Positions 43,787 to 52,380 of a stretch of DNA of 64,000 nucleotides are shown one piece after another (position 1 is the first letter of the stretch; each line of letters starts with the position of its first letter). Origin of the DNA: Gordonia hydrophobica NBRC 16057 (GTDB lineage Bacteria; Actinomycetota; Actinomycetes; Mycobacteriales; Mycobacteriaceae). The stretch covers positions 186,001-250,000 of the forward strand of contig NZ_BCWU01000003.1 in the NCBI RefSeq assembly GCF_001592365.1, given 5' to 3'. The position numbers and the translations under genes were made by a program. The notes under the pieces are model-generated. The model saw only the letters and a list, made by a program, of their open reading frames with translations. It was not told the DNA's origin and searched no databases.

Positions 43787-44875
43787 TCAGGGTTCGACGA
43801 TGGTCAGTTCGAGGTCTGCGGGCAACGGTGCGAAGAAGGCGTCGACGTCTGCGGTGGTGACGGCGTCGATCTCGGCGGGCTGCCATGTCGGGTTGCGGTC
43901 CTTGTCGATGACCTGGGCCCGAATGCCCTCGGCCATGTCGTGTCCGCGGACGCAGCGCAGTGAGACGCGGTACTCGCGGTGCAGCGCTTCGTCGAGGGTC
44001 GGCAGCGGTGCGCGGAGCGCGCGCAGCGTGACGGCGAGCGTCGTCGGGCTCTTGGCACGCAGCGTCGATGCGGCTTTGTCCGCTGCGGCCTTGTTCGGGG
44101 ACGAGGCGTCGACGGCCTCGCAGCGCGCCACGATCTCGGCGACGCTGTCGGCGTCGAACGCCTCGCGAATCCAGTCGCGCTGGGCGAACAGGTCCGATTC
44201 CGGCGGAGTCTGCGCATACTGCGCGATCGCCTCGTCGACCGAGGTGGAGGCGATGGCGGCGACGAACGCGTCGAGGTCGGCCGACGGCACGTAGTGGTCG
44301 GCGACGCCCAGTGCGACGGCATCGGCACCGTTGATGGAGCCGGCGGTCAGCCCGAGGTAGACACCGAGGTTGTCGGGGATCTGCGAGAGCAGGTGGGTGC
44401 CGCCGACGTCGGGCACGAAGCCGATGCCGGTCTCCGGCATCGCCAGTCGCGTCTTGTCGGTGACGACGCGCGTGTTGGCGTGCGCGGAGACGCCGACCCC
44501 GCCGCCCATCACGATCCCGTCCATCAGGGCCACGTAGGGCTTGGGGTACTTGGCGATCTCGGAGTTCAACTGGTACTCCTCGCGCCAGAACACCGCAGAC
44601 GGGCAGGCCGCCGCGGCGGCATCGTCCGCGCCCGCCTCCGACAACGCCTTGGCGTCGCGGTGGATCGAGACGATGTCGCCGCCGGCGCACAGCCCGCGTT
44701 CTCCCGCGCCCGACAGCACGACCGCGGTGATCGCGTCGTCGTTGCGCCACGCGCGCAGGGCTGCGGACATGAGGTCGACCATCTCGTCGTTCAGAGCGTT
44801 GATCGCCTTGGGGCGGTTGAGCACCAGTCGCCCCACCCCGCCGTCGACCGACACCACGACCGGCTGTTCTGTCAC
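43787..44875 (-). CDS. echA9: 3-hydroxyisobutyryl-CoA hydrolase/enoyl-CoA hydratase-isomerase (EchA9-like)
   Basis: 362 residues. Crotonase family, HIBYL-CoA hydrolase type: [20 protein letters not shown] and [20 protein letters not shown], then [20 protein letters not shown]. Likely hydrolyses 3-hydroxyisobutyryl-CoA in valine degradation. GTG start at 44875 with AAGGAAG about 7 nt upstream. First gene of the four-gene operon with echA8 (16-nt gap), tetR and the thioesterase. Confidence 0.88.
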   Translation of the reverse strand: MTEQPVVVSVDGGVGRLVLNRPKAINALNDEMVDLMSAALRAWRNDDAITAVVLSGAGERGLCAGGDIVSIHRDAKALSEAGADDAAAAACPSAVFWREEYQLNSEIAKYPKPYVALMDGIVMGGGVGVSAHANTRVVTDKTRLAMPETGIGFVPDVGGTHLLSQIPDNLGVYLGLTAGSINGADAVALGVADHYVPSADLDAFVAAIASTSVDEAIAQYAQTPPESDLFAQRDWIREAFDADSVAEIVARCEAVDASSPNKAAADKAASTLRAKSPTTLAVTLRALRAPLPTLDEALHREYRVSLRCVRGHDMAEGIRAQVIDKDRNPTWQPAEIDAVTTADVDAFFAPLPADLELTIVEP

Positions 44876-45072
44876 TGCACTTCCTTACGTTCGCCGACTA
44901 GTTCAAAGAATTGAGGACTACTCAGTTTTCGAAGTTAGCAGTTGAACACGAGCAATAGAAGGCCAGTTACACACCAGTGGGCGAAGATTGAGCGCCACTA
45001 CACCATCCGTTGCACGACCCGGGGAGCGGTGACGGATCACCGTGCGGGAGCCGCCCGCGCCGGCGTGCCAAC

Positions 45073-45078
45073 TACGCT
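45073..45078 (+). promoter_or_regulatory. leaderless -10 box for menB
   Basis: TACGCT ends 7 nt before ATG 45086. The 197 nt between this and the start of echA9 are otherwise AT-richer than the surroundings and non-coding. Confidence 0.5.
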
Positions 45079-45085
45079 CGAGGTC

Positions 45086-46039
45086 ATGACCTCCGACAGC
45101 ACGCCCTTCGACGCCTCGCAGTGGAAGCCGGTCCCCGGCTTCGACGGCCTCACCGACATCACCTACCACCGTCACGCCGGGGAGGGGCGGGCGAACGGCA
45201 TCGTCCGCATCGCCTTCGACCGTCCCGAGGTCCGCAATGCCTTCCGCCCGCACACGGTCGACGAGTTGTACCGCACCTTCGACCACGCGCGTCGCTCCCC
45301 CGACGTCGGCACCGTGCTGCTGACCGGCAACGGCCCGTCACCGAAGGACGGCGGCTGGGCGTTCTGCAGCGGCGGCGATCAACGGATCCGCGGACGCAGC
45401 GGTTACCAGTACGCCACCAGCCACGACTCGAACGTCGAGGATGCGACGGTCGACGGAGTGGACGAGGCACGGGTGAAGGCCGAAGGCGGCCGCCTGCACA
45501 TCCTCGAGGTGCAGCGCCTGATCCGCACCATGCCCAAGGTGGTGATCGCCGTCGTGAACGGCTGGGCGGCGGGCGGCGGACATTCGCTGCACGCGGTCTC
45601 CGATCTCACGCTGGCCTCACGCGAGCACGCCCGATTCAAGCAGACCGACGCCGACGTCGGCAGCTTCGATGCGGGCTACGGCAGCGCCTACTTGGCCAAG
45701 CAGGTGGGGCAGAAGTTCGCGCGCGAGATCTTCTTCCTCGGTGAGGCCTACGACGCCGAGACCATGTACCACATGGGCGCCGTGAACCGCGTCGTCGATC
45801 ACGCCGAACTGGAGAACACGGCCGTGGAGTGGGCCCGCAAGATCAACTCCAAGTCGCCGACCGCGCAGCGCATGCTGAAGTTCGCCTTCAACCTGACCGA
45901 CGACGGACTGATGGGCCAGCAGGTGTTCGCAGGCGAGGCGACCCGACTGGCCTACATGACCGACGAGGCCGTCGAAGGACGCGACGCCTTCCTGGAGAAG
46001 CGCGATCCCGACTGGGACCGCTTCCCGTATTACTACTAA
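45086..46039 (+). CDS. menB: 1,4-dihydroxy-2-naphthoyl-CoA synthase
   Basis: 317 residues from ATG 45086. Dieckmann cyclisation of succinylbenzoyl-CoA in menaquinone synthesis. Family features: GWAFCSGGDQRIRGRSGYQY (oxyanion GGDQ and the flexible loop), VNGWAAGGGHSLHAVSDLTL, and DADVGSFDAGYGSAYLAKQV with the active-site Asp. The C-terminal FLEKRDPDWDRFPYYY is characteristic. Upstream codons to 44942 are unlike any MenB and are rejected. Confidence 0.96.
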   Translation: MTSDSTPFDASQWKPVPGFDGLTDITYHRHAGEGRANGIVRIAFDRPEVRNAFRPHTVDELYRTFDHARRSPDVGTVLLTGNGPSPKDGGWAFCSGGDQRIRGRSGYQYATSHDSNVEDATVDGVDEARVKAEGGRLHILEVQRLIRTMPKVVIAVVNGWAAGGGHSLHAVSDLTLASREHARFKQTDADVGSFDAGYGSAYLAKQVGQKFAREIFFLGEAYDAETMYHMGAVNRVVDHAELENTAVEWARKINSKSPTAQRMLKFAFNLTDDGLMGQQVFAGEATRLAYMTDEAVEGRDAFLEKRDPDWDRFPYYY

Positions 46040-46048
46040 TAGTCCTGA

Positions 46049-47113
46049 TCAGCCGATCAGCTCGGCGAGCGTCCGCATGTCCTCGACGCGCTCAGCGTGC
46101 GTCGAGGCGGCGGGCGCTGCCAGCAGGACGCCGACGCCGCTCTCCCGGAAGCGTTCCACCTGCTCGGCGACGGCGGCGCGGGGACCGATCAGGCTGATCG
46201 CGTCGATCAGTTCCTGCGGTACCGCCGCGGCCGCCTCCTGCTTCTTGCCGTCGAGGTACAGGTCCTGGATCAGCTTGGCCTCGTCGACGTAGCCGTAGCG
46301 CTGCACCAGCGAGTTGTAGAAGTTCTTTCCGCGCGCGCCCATGCCGCCGATGTACAGCGCAGTGACGTGCCGGACGGCGGCCTGCGCACCCGCGATCAGT
46401 TCGGGATCCTCGGTGATCAGCGTGCTGGCCTGGATGACGATGCGCAGGTCGGGCAGCGACGGATCGCGCTTGGCCCGGCCTTCGGCGAGCGCCTCGCCGA
46501 AGGCCGCCTCGACGTGATCGGGGTGGTACAGGAACGGCTGCAGCTCCTCGAACAGTTCGGCGGCGAGCGCAACGTTCTTGGGCCCGATCGCCGCGAGCAG
46601 CATCGGGATCCGGTCGCGGACCGGGTGGTTGATGATCTTGAGCGCCTTGCCGAGACCGCTGCCGCCGTCGTCCTTGGTGAGCGGGAGTTGGTAGTGCTTG
46701 CCGCGGTATTCGACCGGCTGCTCACGACGCCACACCTGTCGGCAGATCTCGGCGTTCTCGCGGGCGCGGCCGAGCGGGAAGTCGTACTTCACGCCGTGGA
46801 AGCCCTCGATCACCTGCGGGCCGGACGCCCCGATGCCGAGAACAGCGCGGCCGCCGCTCACGTAATCGAGTCCGGCCGCCGTCATCGCGAGGTTGGTGGG
46901 GGTGCGCGAGTACATCGGCAGGATCCCGGTCTGCAGCTCCATGGTGTCGGTGCGCGCTGCGATGTAACCGAGCTGACTGACCGCGTCGAAGCTGTACGCC
47001 TCGGCGACGGCGACCCGCCGAACACCCACGCCCTCGAAGTCCCGAAGGTGATCGATGGTCTCGCGGAAATCGCCCGCATAGTTGATCGGCATGCCCAGCG
47101 TCATCGGCGTCAT
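46049..47113 (-). CDS. LLM class F420-dependent oxidoreductase
   Basis: 354 residues from ATG 47113. Luciferase-like TIM-barrel flavin or F420 enzyme: MTPMTLGMPINYAGDFRETI at the start, VAVAEAYSFDAVSQLGYIAA, and GRAVLGIGASGPQVIEGFHG with the conserved Gly-rich block. Mycobacteriales carry many paralogues with F420 as cofactor. The substrate is unknown. A CAGAAT box ending 6 nt before the ATG may be a leaderless -10. It converges on menB with a 9-nt gap. Confidence 0.85.
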   Translation of the reverse strand: MTPMTLGMPINYAGDFRETIDHLRDFEGVGVRRVAVAEAYSFDAVSQLGYIAARTDTMELQTGILPMYSRTPTNLAMTAAGLDYVSGGRAVLGIGASGPQVIEGFHGVKYDFPLGRARENAEICRQVWRREQPVEYRGKHYQLPLTKDDGGSGLGKALKIINHPVRDRIPMLLAAIGPKNVALAAELFEELQPFLYHPDHVEAAFGEALAEGRAKRDPSLPDLRIVIQASTLITEDPELIAGAQAAVRHVTALYIGGMGARGKNFYNSLVQRYGYVDEAKLIQDLYLDGKKQEAAAAVPQELIDAISLIGPRAAVAEQVERFRESGVGVLLAAPAASTHAERVEDMRTLAELIG

Positions 47114-47190
47114 GGGCCGATTCTGGCACATCACTCCGACCTCGTCTCAGCGGCCACCGTTTGATGTCCACGACACGTTTCCGCGAGCTG

Positions 47191-47223
47191 ATTCACCTGA
47201 GGTTCACCTTCATGTCACATTTC
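47191..47223 (+). promoter_or_regulatory. candidate PhoP (PHO box) operator upstream of pitA
   Basis: Three contiguous 11-nt direct-repeat units: ATTCACCTGAG (47191-47201), GTTCACCTTCA (47202-47212) and TGTCACATTTC (47213-47223). The GTTCACC core and 11-nt period match the PhoP direct-repeat sites described in Streptomyces. They lie 160-190 bp upstream of pitA, in the divergent region shared with the LLM gene. Confidence 0.6.
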
Positions 47224-47345
47224 CACTCAACCGAACGGGCAACACGTGGTGTCCGCCTCTCCACCAACTGGTGAACTTTCCGTTAACGCGCCTGAACTGC
47301 CCTAAAACCTGCAGGTCAGGGTAATAATGGAGAGGTTGCATCGAG

Positions 47346-47376
47346 TTGACGGCCCCCACGGATCCGGCGTCATAGT
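47346..47376 (+). promoter_or_regulatory. candidate pitA promoter
   Basis: TTGACG (47346-47351) and CATAGT (47371-47376) with a 19-nt spacer. The -10 ends 6 nt before ATG 47383, giving a leaderless message. Confidence 0.4.
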
Positions 47377-47382
47377 TATCGC

Positions 47383-48597
47383 ATGACCGCAGAGATGCTC
47401 ATCCTGATATTGCTGATCGTCACAGCATTAGGCTTCGACTTCACCAATGGCTTCCACGACACCGGCAATGCCATGGCGACGTCGATCGCGACCGGCGCGC
47501 TGAAGCCGAAGGTCGCCGTCGGCCTGTCCGCCATCCTCAACCTCGTCGGCGCCTTCCTCTCCGTCGAAGTGGCCGCGACGATCACCAAGGACGTCCTCAA
47601 GATTCAGCAGACGTCGGGTGAGGCGACCGGATCGCTCGTCGAAGGGCTCGACGCCAACAAGGCGTTGATCATCATCTTCGCGGGTCTGATCGGCGCGATC
47701 CTGTGGAATCTCTTCACCTGGCTCTTCGGCCTGCCGTCGAGCTCGTCGCACGCCCTGTTCGGCGGACTGATCGGCTCGGGTCTGGCCGCCATCGGCTCGT
47801 CGGGCATCAACTGGCACGGCATCCTCGGCAAGATCATCGTTCCCGCACTCTTCGCTCCGGTCATCGCCTGCGTCGTCGCCGCGTTCGGCACTCTGCTCAT
47901 CTACTCGATCACCAACGGCATGTCCGATCGCAAGAAGGAGAAGGGCTTCCGAAACGGTCAGGTCGCCTCGGCTTCGCTGGTCTCGCTCGCACACGGCACC
48001 GGTGACGCACAGAAGACGATGGGTGTCATCGCCCTGGCACTGATCGCCACGGGTCACCTCGACTCGGCCAGCGTTGCGCACGGTCTGCCGTTCTGGGTGG
48101 TCCTCACCTGTGCCAGCGCCATCGCACTCGGCACCTGGCTCGGCGGGTGGCGCATCATCCGCACCCTCGGCAAGGGTCTGGTCGAGATCAAGGCGCCGCA
48201 GGGCATGGCCGCCGAGGCCTCGTCGGCCGCGATCATCCTGACCTCGTCGGTCGCCGGTATGGCACTGTCCACCACGCACGTCGCCACCGGTTCGATCCTC
48301 GGCACCGGCCTCGGCAAGAAGGGCGCAGAGGTCCGCTGGGGCGTCGCAGGCCGCATGGCCATCGCCTGGATCACCACGTTGCCCGCCGCTGCACTCGTCG
48401 GCGCCCTCTGCTTCTGGCTGGCGAACCTCATCGGAGGCGCCCCGGGCGCCATCGTGATCTTCCTGATCCTGGCCGCGCTCTCCGGTTACATGTACTACCG
48501 CGCGCAGCAGCAGAAGATCGACCACAGCAACGTCAACGCCGAATGGGAAGAGGGCAACAGCCCGATCCCGACCGCCGACCCCGCCGCTCAGGCCTGA
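47383..48597 (+). CDS. pitA: inorganic phosphate transporter PitA
   Basis: 404 residues. Low-affinity phosphate (metal-phosphate) permease with about ten membrane helices. Both PiT signature halves are present: GFDFTNGFHDTGNAMATSIA near the N-terminus and VSLAHGTGDAQKTMGVIALA in the middle. First gene of a plus-strand run pitA, small membrane protein, DUF3349 x2, menE. The same order occurs in M. tuberculosis (Rv0545c to Rv0542c) as I recall it. Confidence 0.95.
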   Translation: MTAEMLILILLIVTALGFDFTNGFHDTGNAMATSIATGALKPKVAVGLSAILNLVGAFLSVEVAATITKDVLKIQQTSGEATGSLVEGLDANKALIIIFAGLIGAILWNLFTWLFGLPSSSSHALFGGLIGSGLAAIGSSGINWHGILGKIIVPALFAPVIACVVAAFGTLLIYSITNGMSDRKKEKGFRNGQVASASLVSLAHGTGDAQKTMGVIALALIATGHLDSASVAHGLPFWVVLTCASAIALGTWLGGWRIIRTLGKGLVEIKAPQGMAAEASSAAIILTSSVAGMALSTTHVATGSILGTGLGKKGAEVRWGVAGRMAIAWITTLPAAALVGALCFWLANLIGGAPGAIVIFLILAALSGYMYYRAQQQKIDHSNVNAEWEEGNSPIPTADPAAQA

Positions 48598-48624
48598 TTC
48601 GCACCAGCGAAGGGACACCACATC

Positions 48625-48894
48625 ATGGACATCGCCGCTTCTATCACCAAAGTCCTCGCCGTCGGCCTCATCCTCGGCGCAGGCCTGCCCGCACTGTTCG
48701 CTATCGGCATGCGTCTGGAGGCCATCGGGCACGGCGATCTCGGGAGGCCGGCCAACCCCGTCTACCGCGTACTCGGGTACGCGATCTTCGGGCTGACCCT
48801 CCTGGTTATTCTGGTCGGCATCCTGTGGGTCACCCGGCAGACGCTCTCCTACTACTTCGATCTCCGGATCTTCCCCGACTTCGCTTACAAGTAG
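48625..48894 (+). CDS. small conserved membrane protein (Rv0544c-like)
   Basis: 89 residues with two membrane segments: VLAVGLILGAGLPALFAIGM (about 9-28) and GYAIFGLTLLVILVGILWVT (about 52-71). A GAAGGGAC ribosome site precedes ATG 48625. Sits 27 nt after pitA and 45 nt before a DUF3349 gene, the position of the M. tuberculosis membrane protein Rv0544c. No catalytic motif; it may be a PitA accessory protein. Confidence 0.8.
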   Translation: MDIAASITKVLAVGLILGAGLPALFAIGMRLEAIGHGDLGRPANPVYRVLGYAIFGLTLLVILVGILWVTRQTLSYYFDLRIFPDFAYK

Positions 48895-48939
48895 GGACCT
48901 GCGGATACCCCGTACCGGCTCTGAAAGGCACCGAGAAAC

Positions 48940-49251
48940 ATGGCACCATCGCTGTTCGACAACGTCGTCAACTGGATTCGCGACGGCTACCCGGAAGGCA
49001 TCCCCGCCTCCGATTACCCGCCGCTGCTGGCCCTGCTGACTCCCCTTCTGTCCGAATCCGAGATCACCGACGTCGTGCTGGGCCTGGCCCTGGAGCACGG
49101 CGCCGAGTCCCCTGCCACTCCCGATCGCATCCGCGATGCGATCCATGCGGTCACCGAGCAGGCTCCGTCCGAGCAAGAGATCCGGCAGGTCGCCGCACGT
49201 CTGGCCGCTGCGGGCTGGCCGTTGAGCGACCACGTCGCGGCCTCCGAGTAG
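48940..49251 (+). CDS. DUF3349 domain protein (first copy)
   Basis: 103 residues, the normal size of DUF3349 proteins (Rv0543c type). N-terminal block VNWIRDGYPEGIPASDYPPL followed by LLALLTPLLSESEI and a C-terminal QEIRQVAARLAAAGWPLSD. All-helical and soluble. The conserved helix resembles small HTH-like folds seen in structural work on the family, but a function is not known. Paralogous to the next gene. Confidence 0.88.
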   Translation: MAPSLFDNVVNWIRDGYPEGIPASDYPPLLALLTPLLSESEITDVVLGLALEHGAESPATPDRIRDAIHAVTEQAPSEQEIRQVAARLAAAGWPLSDHVAASE

Positions 49252-49260
49252 GTCGAGGCG

Positions 49261-49590
49261 GTGGATCGTTCCACGTTCTTGAGCGGGGTGGTTCGCTGGC
49301 TGCGTGCCGGCTACCCCGAAGGAGTTCCGCGTGGTGACTATCTTCCCCTCTTCGCCCTGCTGCGCAGGCAACTGACCGACGAGGAGATCGGTCGCGTGGC
49401 GACCGAACTGGTCGAGTCCTCGGACCGCGACCCGATCGACCGCATCGACGTCGGCGTCGAGATCTCGAAGGTCACCCAGGAACTGCCCCGTCAGGAGGAC
49501 ATCGACCGGGTGCGGACTACGTTGGAGGCGGCGAAGTGGCCGTTCGACGACGAGCCGCTGGCCCCGAAGCCCGAACCTCCCGAGGAGTGA
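49261..49590 (+). CDS. DUF3349 domain protein (second copy)
   Basis: 109 residues from GTG 49261, 9 nt after the first copy. It shares the pattern VRWLRAGYPEGVPRGDYLPL, then LFALLRRQLTDEEI and a C-terminal RVRTTLEAAKWPFDDEPLAP. Identity to the first copy is roughly a third by eye, so the duplication is old. Its stop overlaps the menE GTG start (GTGA), coupling it to menaquinone synthesis. Confidence 0.88.
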   Translation: MDRSTFLSGVVRWLRAGYPEGVPRGDYLPLFALLRRQLTDEEIGRVATELVESSDRDPIDRIDVGVEISKVTQELPRQEDIDRVRTTLEAAKWPFDDEPLAPKPEPPEE

Positions 49591-50753
49591 CTCTGCGAGT
49601 CCTACGACCGCTGGAACTGCCCGCGAATCCCGCCGTGCTGAATGCACGGCGGGATTTGTCGGCTCTACTCGACGGCACGGCCGCGTATCTCCCGCTCCCT
49701 GCGGGCGACGACGCCGAGGTGCGACGGCTGTCGACCGCGCTCTCCCTGGGCGAACCGATCGACGACGACGCCGCACTGGTGGTCTCCACCTCGGGCACCA
49801 CGGGGACGCCGAAGGGCGCGATCCACACCGCGGCGTCGTTGCGCGCGTCCATCGATGCGACGGCGGCGGTGCTCGGCGGCCCCGGCAGTTGGCTGCTCGC
49901 GATGCCGCCCCATCACATCGCGGGTCTTCAGGTGATGCTGCGGTCGCTGGCCGCAGGCTACGATCCGGTTGTTCTCGACCTCGCCGCGGGCTTCGACCCC
50001 GCCGCGCTCCCCGCGCTCCTCGACTCGATGCCCGGGGACCGCCGGTACACCTCACTGGTGCCGGTCCAGCTCCGCAAGGCGCTCGACGATCCACGGGCCA
50101 CGGCGGCGCTCGCCGAGGTGGACGCGATCCTGGTCGGCGGCGCTGCGACGGGTCCGGCGCTGGCTGCGCGCGCCCTCGGCGCCGGGCTCCCGATCGTCAG
50201 GACCTACGGAATGAGCGAGACGGCGGGCGGCTGCGTCTACGACGGCGTGCCCCTGCCCGCCGCGCAGATGCGGATCGCAGAACCGAACGCCGACGGCGTG
50301 GGGCGCGTTGTCTTGGGCGGTGCCACGCTGGCCAAGGGCTATCGCAATCTGCCCGACCATCCGGCGTTCGCCGAACCGGGCTGGTTCCTGACCGACGATC
50401 TCGGTGCCGTCGACGACGGCGTGCTGCAAATCGTCGGCCGCGCCGACGAGGCGATCTCGACCGGCGGACTCACCGTGGTGCCGCAGGTCGTCGAAGCGGT
50501 GATCGGCGACCTCCCGGGGGTCGCGGAGTGCGCCGTGCTGGGACTGCCGGACGACCGCCTCGGGGAGCGCGTCGTCGCCGCGATCGTCCCGCAAGCAGGC
50601 GAAACCGCGCCCGACGCCGCCACCGTCCGCGCAGCGGTCACCGATCGCCTCGACCGCTACGCCGCCCCGCGCGAGGTCTTCGTCCTCGGCGCACTGCCGC
50701 GACGAGGACCCGGCAAAGTGGATCGCCGGGCCCTCAGAGAATCGCTGCGCTGA
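49587..50753 (+). CDS. menE: o-succinylbenzoate-CoA ligase
   Basis: 388 residues from GTG 49587. Acyl-activating (AMP-forming) enzyme that makes o-succinylbenzoyl-CoA for MenB. AMP-binding motif VVSTSGTTGTPKGAIHTAAS, then RTYGMSETAGGCVYDGVPLP and LTDDLGAVDDGVLQIVGRAD; the terminal catalytic Lys lies in RGPGKVDRRALRES. Shorter than many ligases, as usual for actinobacterial MenE. Convergent with the PE-PPE hydrolase gene, 4 nt apart. Confidence 0.94.
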   Translation: MTLRVLRPLELPANPAVLNARRDLSALLDGTAAYLPLPAGDDAEVRRLSTALSLGEPIDDDAALVVSTSGTTGTPKGAIHTAASLRASIDATAAVLGGPGSWLLAMPPHHIAGLQVMLRSLAAGYDPVVLDLAAGFDPAALPALLDSMPGDRRYTSLVPVQLRKALDDPRATAALAEVDAILVGGAATGPALAARALGAGLPIVRTYGMSETAGGCVYDGVPLPAAQMRIAEPNADGVGRVVLGGATLAKGYRNLPDHPAFAEPGWFLTDDLGAVDDGVLQIVGRADEAISTGGLTVVPQVVEAVIGDLPGVAECAVLGLPDDRLGERVVAAIVPQAGETAPDAATVRAAVTDRLDRYAAPREVFVLGALPRRGPGKVDRRALRESLR

Positions 50754-50757
50754 CTGA

Positions 50758-52158
50758 TCAGGCGGCGTCGTCGACGACGGTGTCGTCAGCCTCCGGAACC
50801 TCGTTCACCTCGGGCTCGTCGTTCACCTGCGGCTCGTCGTTCGCGACGGGTTCCTGATTCACGTCAGGCCCATCGTCCGCTGCCGGCTCATCGTCCGCTG
50901 CCGGCTCATCGTTCACGACCGGCGTCAGCGAGACCGGAGTCTGGTCGACGTCGTCGACCTCCGGCTGCGCCGCATGCCTCGGACCGTTCGACGGCGTGCC
51001 GCCGACGAGCGGCTGGGCTTCCGCGGGCTGTCCGGTCGTCGGATCGATCAACTGATGCTTCGGCTGGTGCACCGTCTGCACGCCGGCATCGGTGCCGGTG
51101 GGCTCGCCGCCCGCGACCTTCGACGCGTCGGGCGTGAGGTCGACCTCCTTGACCTTCACCGACGGATCGGCGTTGTCGGCGGTGATCTCCTGCGTCGGGT
51201 AGAAGGCCTCCGCGGCGCGGTCCCACTCCTCGAGCTGCGCCTGCGACACGGGGACGCCGAGCGCCTCGAGGATCAGGGCGTTCAGCAGCGCGAGCGGGTG
51301 GTACGTGTCGTAGATCTCGTACGTGCTGTTGCCGTCCTCGCTCTGCAGCGTTCGGACGTGATCGAGATTGTCCAGCCGGGCATAGGTGTACTTTCCGCTG
51401 CCGGAATGAATGGTGATGAAACCTGCCGCATTGACGAGCAGCGATGACAGCGGACGCGTCGGATCCCACTGGGTGTGAGCGACCGGGTCGCCCTGCACGA
51501 TCACGTGGACGACCTTCGCATCGCCGGTCTTGCCCGGGTCACGGGCGCCGTCGTTGCTCACGCCGATGAGCGACAGCAGCGGTCCGGCGAACGGTGTGCG
51601 GCTCAGCGCCGACTTCAGTCCCCACGGCCCGCGGGGATCGGAGACCAGGACGATCGTGGAATCGGGTCCGAGCAGCCCGTCCTGGACCGCTTGCTCGACG
51701 GCGTTGCCGAGCGCCTCGGATCCCTGAGAGAACCCGGTGTAGACGACCACCCGATCCGCGCCCTTCAGCGCCTCCATGACGGTCAGCGAGTTCGCGGTGG
51801 CGATGTCACGGGACTGGTTGTACGTCGGAGCGAGGAAGGGCAGCGCTCCGGACTTGCCGGAGACGAACGGCCAGAGCGATTCCGGATAGTTCACGATCAC
51901 CGAGTCGCGACCGGCGATCAGACCGTCGATCCGCGGCGACCGATCGTCGTCGGTGCCCGGAACCACCACGACCAACGTGTCGTCGTCGACGCCGGGGGCA
52001 AAATTGCCGAGCACATCGTGCTCCGACGAAACTGCCGGGCCGGTCGACGCGACACCGTCGTCGAAGGTCACCGCGGCAGCCGGTCCGACCGCCAGCGGCG
52101 CAGCCATTCCGAGACAGATTCCGCACGCAGCAGCCGACGTCGCAAATTTGCGCTTCAC
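50758..52158 (-). CDS. secreted PE-PPE domain serine hydrolase
   Basis: 466 residues. Signal peptide KFATSAAACGICLGMAAPLA, cleaved near AAAV (about residue 29). The PE-PPE (PF08237-like) alpha/beta hydrolase domain spans about 55-300: LVVVVPGTDDD, the nucleophile elbow YTGFSQGSEALG and a late His-containing region (HVRTLQSEDGN). Esterase or lipase activity is expected; no PE or PPE motif itself is present. The last ~60 residues are a low-complexity acidic tail built of NDEP/ADDEP-like units. Whether it is released or anchored cannot be seen. Confidence 0.8.
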   Translation of the reverse strand: MKRKFATSAAACGICLGMAAPLAVGPAAAVTFDDGVASTGPAVSSEHDVLGNFAPGVDDDTLVVVVPGTDDDRSPRIDGLIAGRDSVIVNYPESLWPFVSGKSGALPFLAPTYNQSRDIATANSLTVMEALKGADRVVVYTGFSQGSEALGNAVEQAVQDGLLGPDSTIVLVSDPRGPWGLKSALSRTPFAGPLLSLIGVSNDGARDPGKTGDAKVVHVIVQGDPVAHTQWDPTRPLSSLLVNAAGFITIHSGSGKYTYARLDNLDHVRTLQSEDGNSTYEIYDTYHPLALLNALILEALGVPVSQAQLEEWDRAAEAFYPTQEITADNADPSVKVKEVDLTPDASKVAGGEPTGTDAGVQTVHQPKHQLIDPTTGQPAEAQPLVGGTPSNGPRHAAQPEVDDVDQTPVSLTPVVNDEPAADDEPAADDGPDVNQEPVANDEPQVNDEPEVNEVPEADDTVVDDAA

Positions 52159-52380
52159 GTTTCTTGCTCTCCCCTGAGATCGTCACACGCCCATACCCTG
52201 TGAACAGGCATGATGCTCCATACAGATATCAATACAATCAACAAGGGGAGTCCGCAACCAGTCCCGAATGCGGTGACACCCGATCGGATGACACCAGCGC
52301 AAGGACGCCAAATCGGCGGCGGCGGGCGCTGCACCACAGGCCGCGGAGAGCCCCGATCGCGGGATGAAACAATGTCAGGC

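Noticed and set aside
44876-45085. TetR operator upstream of echA9
   Set aside because: Partial dyads around TTCGAA can be found but mismatches are too many to call an operator.
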